Shown: positions 1-6,909 of the stretch, one piece after another
Layout: the number at the start of each line of letters is the position of its first letter
Numbering within the stretch: the stretch's first letter is position 1
Source of the DNA: Sulfurovum sp.
GTDB taxonomy: Bacteria; Campylobacterota; Campylobacteria; Campylobacterales; Sulfurovaceae
NCBI GenBank assembly: GCA_030626265.1
Contig: DAOUPF010000053.1
Location: 1-7,857, forward strand
DNA: 7,857 nucleotides
Direction: 5' to 3'
Made by a program: the position numbers and the translations under genes
Notes under the pieces: model-generated
What the model saw: the letters and a program-made list of their open reading frames with translations, nothing else
What the model was told of the DNA's origin: nothing
Database searches by the model: none

Positions 1-1
1 T

Positions 2-3000
2 GGTGAGCTTGCACTTATCTCAGATGAGAATTTGAGGTTTTTTAGTGTCAGTGAGGAGCATCGTGCCAACCACCAGAGACTAGATCTCTTTGTCTCTTCC
101 AAGGTTTTAGGTGATAACCTAGATAGCGATAACAGTGGCTTGATAGATGTATGGGAGGAGCTGTATGGACTAACAGGAGCCGATGCCAATGCATCAGCAG
201 ATACAGATGGAGATGGCTGGACAAACTTAGAAGAGTTTAACAGAGGCACTGACCCAACAACGAGCAATACTACGCCTGTACTCATAGGAGATAGAGGTGA
301 AGCAGATGAGTATGAGGTGTCTGTTTTTGAGAATGGTCTAACACAGTTACGCTTGAGCGTATCTGACTTTAGTGTAGAAGATGTTACTGTGCTATTTAAA
401 AGTATTCCTACGGGAGTGGAAATATATAACAGTGGTGATTTAAATACCGCTTTAGCATCTGGGAGTAGAATTGCGGCAACAACACTTAATAGTGGAGAGA
501 TTATATTTCGTTATACCCCTACTATCATACTAGACCCAAATGCTGTAGCACCACCACTAGAAAAAATGATTTTAAGCTTGGAAAAACCACCAGAGCTAAC
601 CTCAGATAAGAATGTTACACTAAATATAGTACAAGTTGACAACATAGCACGGCCAGCTCGCTGGATAGATGGAAAAGCTTTTAAAGCTCAAAGTGTATCC
701 AAGATACAAGGGCGTAGTGGAGATAGCCAAGATTATCTCTCTATGCATATGTATGATACTAATAGTACAGGGTTTAAAGAGACTCTAAATAGTATAAATG
801 TAGATAGCCAAGGGTGGATAGATGCAACAAATTATATAACAAGTGACAATCTAAATAATCAAATGTTGAGCTTTCCTATACCTAGCAACATAGACGACCT
901 CATAAATATATCAGGCAATCACTCCATATATACAGTATTTTCGGCAAATACTCCTAAGGAAATGACTCTATTTAATGATAGCAATGTCCATCTAGGAGTT
1001 AATAACCATTATTTCACTTACGGAGAGGTCAATACTCGTATATATGGACAATCAACATTAAAAGCAGAGGATAATAGTAGTATCGTAGGAGTTCATTACC
1101 TTAATGGACAGACAAATATGAAGTATGATGCTCATAGTGCAGGAGGTTTACTCTACAATACACAAGACCTAAACACCCCAGCATCTAGCATCACAGGTTT
1201 TGGCTTTGCTACAGGTCAATATGGTACATCTAGTGGCTATACTCTTCCTTTTGATGGAAAGATTGGTGAGTTTGCACTATTTTCATATCCTCTAGTAGGT
1301 ATACAAAAGTGGAAGATGAATGCATATCTCCTAAGTAAATGGAAAGAGTATATAGTCTGTGATGCTAGCTACTCTGCAGGACCAATAGAACTCTCTGCTC
1401 CAAATGATACAACTAACTCTGTCATACTACTAGGAGGCATAGCAGAAGATGATTTAACAGGCTCCACACAAAATGATATCCTAGTTGGTGGTTTAGGTAG
1501 CGATACTCTAATCGGAGGATTAGGGGATGATATATTTATAGTAGGGGATGGTGACAAAATAATAGACTTTGAATTCAACTACGCCTCTAGCAAAAAAGAA
1601 GATACTATTGATATCTCAGAGCTTTTAGTACAGGGGAATCAAGATCTAAAATATTGTCTCTTTGTAGAAGGGAGCAATAGTATCACTACTGTAAAAGTAA
1701 ACTACTTATGTGAGGGTAAAGATTTAAGGAGCGGCTCGGACTTTACTGATAGCTCCTTTGTGATAGAGAATCAATTTCTACAAAACTCAGATATGGCACT
1801 ATTGTGGTATTCAGGAAGTTTATACACAGGAGCTCACAAACCATCAGCTGTAGAGGCAAAAATCTCTATAGATGATAGTCAGCTCTTAGTATTGGATGAG
1901 AATATACAAGCAGGTGAAAGTAAAAGCTATGAGATTAGCATAGAGTATAGTGGGGAGATTGCTTTTGAAGGTTCTACTCTAGAGTTGCCAATTCTATTAG
2001 AAGGAGATGCTACTCCATATGAAGACTTCAACCTCACAATGACACGATATATCTCATCTGATGATAGTGGTACTATCTCAGAGGTAACACATGGTACATA
2101 TCAAAGCTATGATGAGCTTTTAGGAACAGATAGTGAATTATTGGCAGTATATGGATTATATATAGACCCAGATGCAGGTATAGGCAGAAAAATAAAGCAA
2201 GAGAATTATGATCTATTGAAAGATAGAGTAATGGGAGATAAAATCTATATCCCTGCTCAACTACATGACAAAGTAAATAAAAGGATTTATCTGTCTCTGA
2301 CTCTGATATATGATGAAAAGAGTGAGATAAATGAACAGTTAAGCCTCAAGCTATTGCCTGTGCCAGAATACTATCTTGTATCACCAGCACAAGAGAGCAT
2401 AGACTTGACTCTTATTGATGGTCTAGACTATGTAACTGTTCTAAGCAGTGAGAGCAGACTATTTGAGGGAGATAGAAGAAGCTTTACTTTACAAAGGAGT
2501 GGTAATATAGATAAACCACTAAATATAAATATACTTCTCAAGGGTACTGCTACTAATGGTGTAGATTATGAGAGTGTTTCCGAGAGAGTTACCTTTGATG
2601 CTCAACAGAGAGAGGTACTCATAGAGATAGTCTCACTCAATGATGATATAAGTGAACCTCTAGAGCTAATAGAAGTTGAGTTAGTAGAAGATGATACCTA
2701 TCGTATAGATCTCCTAACAAACAGAGGTAGCATGTATCTCCTAGATAGTAATCTAAATGCTGTAGACACAGATGGTGATAGTCTCTTAGACTCATGGGAA
2801 GTGTCATACGGACTAAATCCACTAGTGAGTAATATAGATACAAATGGTATCTATATTGATAGTGATGGAGATGGTCTGAGTGATTATGAAGAGTATCTAG
2901 CAGGAACAAACCCTGTAAACTCAGATACAGATGGTGACGGTGTAGATGATTTCCATGACCTATATCCACTAGATGGTAGTAGAACAGATAGTGTAGACTC

Positions 3001-3811
3001 TTTGATAGGATATCAGATAGTCAAAGCTATTGGAGGTGATAGTGTAGTAGTCTCTCCAAGTATGCAAAGTGTTATCAATATACCACTAAGCTATACTACA
3101 AGTACAAATGATGACACACTAGATGGACTGAAGTTATTGATACAGTTTAATAGCCAACAGTTAGAATTCATAGGCTTCTCCAATATATTAAATCGCTCAT
3201 TAGCTAGTAGTAGCATCCTCCCTACCCCTAACGATATCTACCAGGGAAGCTACAAACTATATAGTCATGAGCTATCTATACAGTGGGCATCAAATCTAGA
3301 TGATTGGCCTATGATGCCTCTACCTACCAATCTAGTAGAGGCTCGTTTCAAACTCAAAGACACAATGTCAGCAGGTGAAGAGGCTTGGGTACAGGTAGCC
3401 TCAGATAAGCCAGCAAAAGACTATGCTCTAGTACCTATACAGTTCAAAGTAAAAGTCCAAGACTTAGAGGGACTATCGGCATCTGCCTTAGGTGAAGACA
3501 ATAATGATAGTTACAAAATAGAACTCATCTCACGAGTATTACTAGGCATGGAGGCAGTGTCATTAATCGGGAAAGGTATAGAGACCCTAGCAGAAGCTGA
3601 GGCTCTAGTACAGTATGTAAAGGAGTCTGGAAGTATCTATGATATAGATGGTGATGGAGTAGTTAATCCACTAAGTGATATGGTATTACTATACCGTTAT
3701 ATCAGTGGGACACTAACAGAGCAAGAGATATATAACTTTATAAATGAGGACTCTACTAGACGTACATTCCCTGAGATAGAAGATGCCATGCAGCGTGTAT
3801 TGGATCTGTAG
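2..3811 (+). CDS. Giant multidomain secreted/surface protein (TSP3, lectin-like, RTX, Calx-beta, cohesin-like, dockerin-like), 5' partial
   Basis: The frame is open to the left edge, so the true start and any signal peptide lie outside; 1269 residues are visible. Domains by base position: TSP3-type Ca-binding loops (122-261, DTDGDGWTNLEEF); a cadherin/Ig-like stretch (about 270-640); a concanavalin-like lectin region (about 640-1350) ending in the usual 'YLLSKW' helix; RTX repeats plus a VCA0849-like type I secretion target segment (1433-1620, GGLGDDIFIVGDGD, then DTIDISELL); an unusually long Calx-beta-like domain (about 1850-2420); a clearer Calx-beta (about 2420-2750, NGVDYESV); three TSP3 loops (2765-2980); a cohesin-like domain (about 3000-3460); and a dockerin-like pair (3491-3760). 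Only three cysteines and many Asp/Glu fit a Ca-stabilised extracellular protein. It is first of three co-oriented genes, with 2 bases to the next. A role as adhesin or polysaccharide-binding protein is inference; no catalytic domain is visible. Confidence 0.95.
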   Translation, partial: GELALISDENLRFFSVSEEHRANHQRLDLFVSSKVLGDNLDSDNSGLIDVWEELYGLTGADANASADTDGDGWTNLEEFNRGTDPTTSNTTPVLIGDRGEADEYEVSVFENGLTQLRLSVSDFSVEDVTVLFKSIPTGVEIYNSGDLNTALASGSRIAATTLNSGEIIFRYTPTIILDPNAVAPPLEKMILSLEKPPELTSDKNVTLNIVQVDNIARPARWIDGKAFKAQSVSKIQGRSGDSQDYLSMHMYDTNSTGFKETLNSINVDSQGWIDATNYITSDNLNNQMLSFPIPSNIDDLINISGNHSIYTVFSANTPKEMTLFNDSNVHLGVNNHYFTYGEVNTRIYGQSTLKAEDNSSIVGVHYLNGQTNMKYDAHSAGGLLYNTQDLNTPASSITGFGFATGQYGTSSGYTLPFDGKIGEFALFSYPLVGIQKWKMNAYLLSKWKEYIVCDASYSAGPIELSAPNDTTNSVILLGGIAEDDLTGSTQNDILVGGLGSDTLIGGLGDDIFIVGDGDKIIDFEFNYASSKKEDTIDISELLVQGNQDLKYCLFVEGSNSITTVKVNYLCEGKDLRSGSDFTDSSFVIENQFLQNSDMALLWYSGSLYTGAHKPSAVEAKISIDDSQLLVLDENIQAGESKSYEISIEYSGEIAFEGSTLELPILLEGDATPYEDFNLTMTRYISSDDSGTISEVTHGTYQSYDELLGTDSELLAVYGLYIDPDAGIGRKIKQENYDLLKDRVMGDKIYIPAQLHDKVNKRIYLSLTLIYDEKSEINEQLSLKLLPVPEYYLVSPAQESIDLTLIDGLDYVTVLSSESRLFEGDRRSFTLQRSGNIDKPLNINILLKGTATNGVDYESVSERVTFDAQQREVLIEIVSLNDDISEPLELIEVELVEDDTYRIDLLTNRGSMYLLDSNLNAVDTDGDSLLDSWEVSYGLNPLVSNIDTNGIYIDSDGDGLSDYEEYLAGTNPVNSDTDGDGVDDFHDLYPLDGSRTDSVDSLIGYQIVKAIGGDSVVVSPSMQSVINIPLSYTTSTNDDTLDGLKLLIQFNSQQLEFIGFSNILNRSLASSSILPTPNDIYQGSYKLYSHELSIQWASNLDDWPMMPLPTNLVEARFKLKDTMSAGEEAWVQVASDKPAKDYALVPIQFKVKVQDLEGLSASALGEDNNDSYKIELISRVLLGMEAVSLIGKGIETLAEAEALVQYVKESGSIYDIDGDGVVNPLSDMVLLYRYISGTLTEQEIYNFINEDSTRRTFPEIEDAMQRVLDL
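1433..1620 (+). repeat. RTX nonapeptide repeats and type I secretion target-like segment inside the giant gene
   Basis: Translated in the gene's frame, this stretch gives a run of RTX-type units (DDLTGSTQND, DILVGGLGSD, TLIGGLGDD) that form a Ca-binding parallel beta roll in known families. It is followed by the 'DGDKIIDF' and 'DTIDISELL' pattern seen at the C-terminus of type I secreted proteins (VCA0849 subclass). Here about 730 residues follow it, so it is not at the usual terminal place. Confidence 0.82.
2765..2980 (+). repeat. Thrombospondin type 3-like Ca-binding repeats in the giant gene
   Basis: Three acidic loops occur in order: DTDGDSLLDSWE, DSDGDGLSDYEE and DTDGDGVDDFHD, with 'GTNPVNS' before the last and 'YPLDGS' after it, which is the classic bacterial TSP3 spacing. 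A related pair lies near the left end (122-261). The loops also give a DNA-level near-repeat of gatacagatggtgat at about 2765 and 2924, echoed at about 199 and 3641. They probably act as a rigid Ca-dependent stalk between the Calx-beta and cohesin-like domains. Confidence 0.85.
3491..3760 (+). other. Dockerin type I-like pair at the C-terminus of the giant protein
   Basis: The second half is clear: DIDGDGVVNPLSDMVLL at 3641 onward, then a helix (YRYISG), matching the dockerin Ca loop plus F-helix. The first half, from 3491 (GEDNNDSYKIELISRVLLG), keeps the helix 'ISRVLLG' but has a poor Ca loop. Dockerins normally pair with cohesins; a cohesin-like domain lies just before this one and another in the lipoprotein two genes on. 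The pairing itself is inference. Confidence 0.65.
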
Positions 3812-3813
3812 TT

Positions 3814-4770
3814 ATGTTAGCAAAAAGATATAGTTACATACTCTTTAGTATTATACTGATGGGTATTGCCTCTTATCTATATATACAGTATGAACACCAA
3901 AAAGAGGTCATTGCCACAGTAGGTCAATTTGAGATAACAAAACAAGAGTTTGAGGCAGAGATGAGATATAGAGGTGGCATATCTGTAAGTCAAGTAGATA
4001 AACAATCTCTACTTTCTGAAATGATAGAGAAGAAACTTCTACTAAATAAAGCCTATGCTATAGGACTAGATAAAATGAGTAGCATACAAAGAGAGTATGA
4101 GTATATGCTCATAGGGCATATCAAAAAAGAGTTTATAGAAGAAAAACGCAAAAAGATAACTATCTCTAAAGGTGATTTAGAAGATTATTATAAATCTACT
4201 TTAGAGAGCTATAGCGTACCTTTAAAAAGAAAAATAGCTATTCTGTTTTTTAAAAAAAGGTCAAAAGATGCCCAAAGAGAATACAAAGTCATAAAAGCAA
4301 AATATGCAAAGATAATAGAGTTGCATAATAATAAACTTTTACCAAGCCCAGAAAAAGGCTTTGGGGCATATGCCATTGATTATTCAGAACATCAAGTAAG
4401 TCGATATAGAGGTGGAGAGTTAGGGTGGTTTAGCAAAAATGCAAAACTCAACTGGGAACAAAAAGTTCTAGAAAAAGCTTTTGCTTTGCAAAATATAGGT
4501 GATACAAGTGAGATAATAGAGACTGACAAAGGTTATTATCTAGTACGTATTATGGCACAAAAAAAGGCAAAGTACCGTGATTTTGATGAGGTAAAATCAA
4601 AGGTAAAACATCAGATTATCAGGGATAAACAAAAAGCTATTAAAGAGGATTTTAGTAAAATGCTAAGAAGTCAGTTCAAGATAGATATATCTTTGGAAAA
4701 GTTAGATGAAATCAATATCCAACACTCATCTTTAGTTCAAGATAAAAAGCCACCATCAGGTGGGATATAA
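3814..4770 (+). CDS. Membrane-anchored SurA/PpiC-like parvulin-type periplasmic chaperone
   Basis: This 318-residue protein has one N-terminal membrane segment (about residues 7-25) and no cleavage site, so it is likely anchored in the inner membrane facing the periplasm. Residues 30-130 are a SurA_N-like helical region, with 'VGQFEITKQEF' matching the usual start of that fold. Residues 137-250 are a PpiC parvulin domain, shown by GGELGWF at 200-206, an 'ALQNIGDTSEII' stretch and GYYLVRI at 240-246. The two histidines typical of the parvulin active site are replaced (RHIL is RKIAIL with Ala142; GYH is GYY with Tyr242), so it may be a chaperone more than an isomerase. The ATG lies 2 bases after the upstream stop with no good Shine-Dalgarno site, suggesting translational coupling. 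It likely guides folding or export of the giant protein and/or the lipoprotein downstream. Confidence 0.92.
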   Translation: MLAKRYSYILFSIILMGIASYLYIQYEHQKEVIATVGQFEITKQEFEAEMRYRGGISVSQVDKQSLLSEMIEKKLLLNKAYAIGLDKMSSIQREYEYMLIGHIKKEFIEEKRKKITISKGDLEDYYKSTLESYSVPLKRKIAILFFKKRSKDAQREYKVIKAKYAKIIELHNNKLLPSPEKGFGAYAIDYSEHQVSRYRGGELGWFSKNAKLNWEQKVLEKAFALQNIGDTSEIIETDKGYYLVRIMAQKKAKYRDFDEVKSKVKHQIIRDKQKAIKEDFSKMLRSQFKIDISLEKLDEINIQHSSLVQDKKPPSGGI

Positions 4771-4774
4771 CAAT

Positions 4775-4780
4775 AAGGAG
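4775..4780 (+). promoter_or_regulatory. Shine-Dalgarno site fixing the lipoprotein start
   Basis: AAGGAG lies 6 bases before the ATG at 4787. It settles the start there and not at the in-frame GTG at 4760, which lies inside the previous gene and would put charged residues ahead of the signal peptide. Confidence 0.85.
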
Positions 4781-4786
4781 AAAAAA

Positions 4787-5611
4787 ATGATACGAAATTT
4801 ATTTATCATCATCGGTTTATTCTATTTAATAAATTGTGGTGGAGGTGGTGGTAGTGGTGATGACAGCAATAATGTACCTACTGCAGTAATCAAGGCGGAT
4901 GGCAGTGCTATAGAGGGTACGAGTGTAGAGCTGGATGCTTCTGACTCAACTGATAGTGATAATGACATACTCACATACAAATGGGTACAGCTATCAGGTA
5001 AAACTGTTTTACTCATAAATCAAGACACAGAGAAGCCATCCTTTATAGCACCAGATGTAGATGAGGATTCAAAAGTCACTTTTGAGCTTCAGGTAAATGA
5101 TGGAAAAGCAGAGCAACCATCTATCGCTACGGTAGAAGTAAATATCATCAATCAAATACAAGAGGAAAAAAGGCAAGAAGTCCTTCCAAATACAAGCATA
5201 GTAGATATAACAAATGGTACAGCCAATATAGTTTATACTTACAGTAAAAATCCTAGTACAGAGCCTAGCTCAGGCTTGGCACTAAATATCTATTGGGACT
5301 CATCTAAATTAGAGTACAGTCAGATAAAAGACATATTGGAGTTAGATTATGTAGGAGTTAGTGAGATAAAAGAAGATAAAGATGATGCTGATAGTAGCGA
5401 AAGTACAGACTCATATGTCACAATCTCATGGCTAAATCTAAAAGATGGCAACTGGCAAGTCCCAGAACCCATGCCAACAATACTATTCAACTTAGAAATG
5501 AATCAAAAGACTGGAGCAACAGGAACTACTTATATCAATATAAATAGTAAATTTAACTCTCCTGATTTAGGTTTTTATTCTAAGAGTGTTATTGTTAAGT
5601 TTGCTGAGTAG
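4787..5611 (+). CDS. Lipoprotein with PKD-like and cohesin-like domains
   Basis: With the ATG at 4787 the protein is 274 residues. It starts with a short lipoprotein signal (MIRNLFIIIGLFYLINC) and a probable lipidated Cys17. Asn at -1 is unusual for a lipobox, but the CGGGGGSGDDS that follows is typical of Gly-rich bacterial lipoproteins. Residues 30-120 resemble a PKD/REJ-type Ig fold (DASDSTDSDND, then LTYKWVQLSG). Residues 133-272 match the cohesin-like domain of the giant protein two genes upstream: GLALNIYWDSSKLEY here against GLKLLIQFNSQQLEF there, and VTISWLNLKDGNW against LSIQWASNLDDW, each followed by a Pro-rich turn. It follows the parvulin gene by 16 bases in the same operon. It is probably an envelope-anchored partner, perhaps the receptor, of the giant protein. 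That role is inferred and no named family is certain. Confidence 0.92.
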   Translation: MIRNLFIIIGLFYLINCGGGGGSGDDSNNVPTAVIKADGSAIEGTSVELDASDSTDSDNDILTYKWVQLSGKTVLLINQDTEKPSFIAPDVDEDSKVTFELQVNDGKAEQPSIATVEVNIINQIQEEKRQEVLPNTSIVDITNGTANIVYTYSKNPSTEPSSGLALNIYWDSSKLEYSQIKDILELDYVGVSEIKEDKDDADSSESTDSYVTISWLNLKDGNWQVPEPMPTILFNLEMNQKTGATGTTYININSKFNSPDLGFYSKSVIVKFAE

Positions 5612-5618
5612 TTTAGCT

Positions 5619-5667
5619 AGGTATAGTTTGTTTACTCTAGTATAATATTTTATACTAGACTATACCT
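5619..5667 (+). terminator. Imperfect palindrome between convergent genes, possible bidirectional terminator
   Basis: The inner arms CTAGTATAA (5637-5645) and TTATACTAG (5650-5658) are perfect complements around a 4-base loop. The outer arms AGGTATAGT (5619-5627) and ACTATACCT (5659-5667) are also perfect, with a 9-base bulge on the left side only. There is no clear T-run on either strand, so this is not a textbook intrinsic terminator. It overlaps the last codons of the minus-strand gene. Confidence 0.45.
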
Positions 5668-6130
5668 CATCTCCAACATAATAAAACTCATCTAATCCAT
5701 CTAAGAACATCATCAACAGCTCATCTGAGCACTCTCTGAAGTTCCTATGTCCCTCTTTTCGAAATAGAGAGGAGAGTTGTTGTTTTCTAAGCTCTGCTTC
5801 TCCTAAGCCAAAGATAATCTCTGTCTCTGCTTCTTTTAGTTCTAGGGCTATGCGTAGCTTTTTTAGTATGAGATTATTGGTTAGTTCTACGGCTTTACTA
5901 TCTGATTTTTTAGGAGATGGTCCTCTTTTTAGTATGACCAACCCATCTAAGAATATTCCTAACTCCTCAAAGGAGCAGAGCTCATATCCTTTATCTTGAT
6001 GGCGTTTTAGTAAGCTATCTAGTCGTGAAGTATCCATAGAATACTCTGCTAACTTGTATGCCTCTAGCATATCTTCTGTGCTTAAACTTAGAGCTTTTTT
6101 TATCTTGTATATTATGTCATTCGTTTTCAA
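5660..6130 (-). CDS. yehS: DUF1456 (YehS-like) protein
   Basis: This 156-residue soluble protein has the two-repeat layout of DUF1456, as in Escherichia coli YehS. Repeat 1 (about residues 3-70) runs from TNDIIYKIKKAL to FLDGLVILKRG. Repeat 2 (about 83-146) runs from TNNLILKKLRIAL through NFRECSDELL to MFLDGL. Length matches the family. The start is a TTG at 6130-6128, behind AGGA 6 bases away; the nearby ATG is out of frame. It lies 8 bases after the SafE-like gene and is last in the minus-strand cluster. The family's function is not established, so no role is assigned, and its link to the metal-related genes may be only positional. Confidence 0.9.
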   Translation of the reverse strand: MKTNDIIYKIKKALSLSTEDMLEAYKLAEYSMDTSRLDSLLKRHQDKGYELCSFEELGIFLDGLVILKRGPSPKKSDSKAVELTNNLILKKLRIALELKEAETEIIFGLGEAELRKQQLSSLFRKEGHRNFRECSDELLMMFLDGLDEFYYVGDEV

Positions 6131-6136
6131 TTTTTA

Positions 6137-6140
6137 TCCT
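6137..6140 (-). promoter_or_regulatory. Shine-Dalgarno site supporting the TTG start of the YehS-like gene
   Basis: On the minus strand AGGA overlaps the stop codon of the upstream gene and is 6 bases before the TTG at 6130. This overlap suggests coupled translation. Confidence 0.65.
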
Positions 6141-6909
6141 ATTTTATAGCTTTTTCAAATTTTGGTAACACCTTAAGATTTTTATCTTTTACATCTTCTA
6201 CTTCACAACAGTTTAGCAGTGATTTCTCTGGATGCTCTATAAAGTCATATCCTCGATAGACTGTATAAAATCCATATGCTATGACTACGATAGCTGCTAG
6301 ATTCATCATAGTTTTTCGTAGATTATTTTTGGTAAATATACCTGCAAAAAATCCTAGTCCAAACAGCGATGGTACAGTACTCATACCAAATATAAACATC
6401 ACAAAAGCCCCCCATAGTGGGCTACCTGTACTCGCAGCTGTTACAGCAAAGAAATACACTAAACCACAAGGCAGCAGACCGTTAAGTAATCCTAATATAT
6501 AAAAGCTATTGAGTGAGCGAGAACGCAAGACTGAGCGAAATACATTTTGATACCAGCTACTGCGAGAGAAAGAGTGCTCTAGGAGAGTGAGAAACTTGAG
6601 CCGTCCTACTATGGATAGCCCTGCTAGTATCATAAACACTCCAGCGATGATAGTCAAAGCACTGATAGCAACATTACTAAAGGACACCACCCCACCAATC
6701 GCCCCAAATACAGCTCCCATAGTAGTATATGTAGTCACTCGTCCAAGAGAGTATACGATATGAGCTACTGCCTGACTAGGACGTGAGGTATTCTCATCTA
6801 TCTTGGTACTGCTGTATGCTATGACTATCCCTCCACACATACCTATACAATGCCCTACTGAGCCTAAAAAGGCGATTGTTATGATAGAGAATATATCAAC
6901 AGCATCCAT
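6139..6909 (-). CDS. SafE/DsbD-like membrane protein (COG2836 type), probable metal or thiol transport
   Basis: This 256-residue protein has about six membrane segments (roughly 5-30, 52-75, 78-103, 136-160, 165-192, 200-220). It carries GHCIGMCGG at residues 19-27 and NGLLPCGLVYF at 143-153, the paired signatures of the small sulfite-exporter TauE/SafE or DsbD-transmembrane-like group. Cys21, Cys25 and Cys148 sit in or next to the membrane and could bind copper or shuttle electrons; a Cys-Cys pair (234-235) follows the last helix. Related proteins often sit near cbb3 oxidase assembly genes, which suggests copper handling, not sulfite export; that is family knowledge plus inference. The ATG directly abuts the stop of the NosL-like gene with no gap. 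Confidence 0.9.
   Translation of the reverse strand: MDAVDIFSIITIAFLGSVGHCIGMCGGIVIAYSSTKIDENTSRPSQAVAHIVYSLGRVTTYTTMGAVFGAIGGVVSFSNVAISALTIIAGVFMILAGLSIVGRLKFLTLLEHSFSRSSWYQNVFRSVLRSRSLNSFYILGLLNGLLPCGLVYFFAVTAASTGSPLWGAFVMFIFGMSTVPSLFGLGFFAGIFTKNNLRKTMMNLAAIVVIAYGFYTVYRGYDFIEHPEKSLLNCCEVEDVKDKNLKVLPKFEKAIK

Noticed and set aside
32..34. TTG as the start of the giant gene
   Set aside because: The frame stays open to the left edge and a start here would lack a signal peptide and a convincing ribosome site, so the gene begins outside the window.
1369..1578. Antisense open frame rich in Ser and Pro opposite the RTX repeats
   Set aside because: Composition is the complement of Gly/Asp repeats; no independent coding evidence.
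2637..2969. Antisense open frame of 110 codons rich in His, Leu and Tyr
   Set aside because: It is the mirror of the acidic GAT/GAG-rich Calx-beta and TSP3 coding sequence and has no domain or ribosome site.
4760..4786. GTG at 4760 as the lipoprotein start
   Set aside because: It overlaps the parvulin gene, has no ribosome site, and adds charged residues before a lipoprotein signal; the ATG at 4787 has AAGGAG at the right distance.
4822..5016. Antisense open frame opposite the start of the lipoprotein gene
   Set aside because: Its Pro run is the complement of the Gly run; no coding signal.
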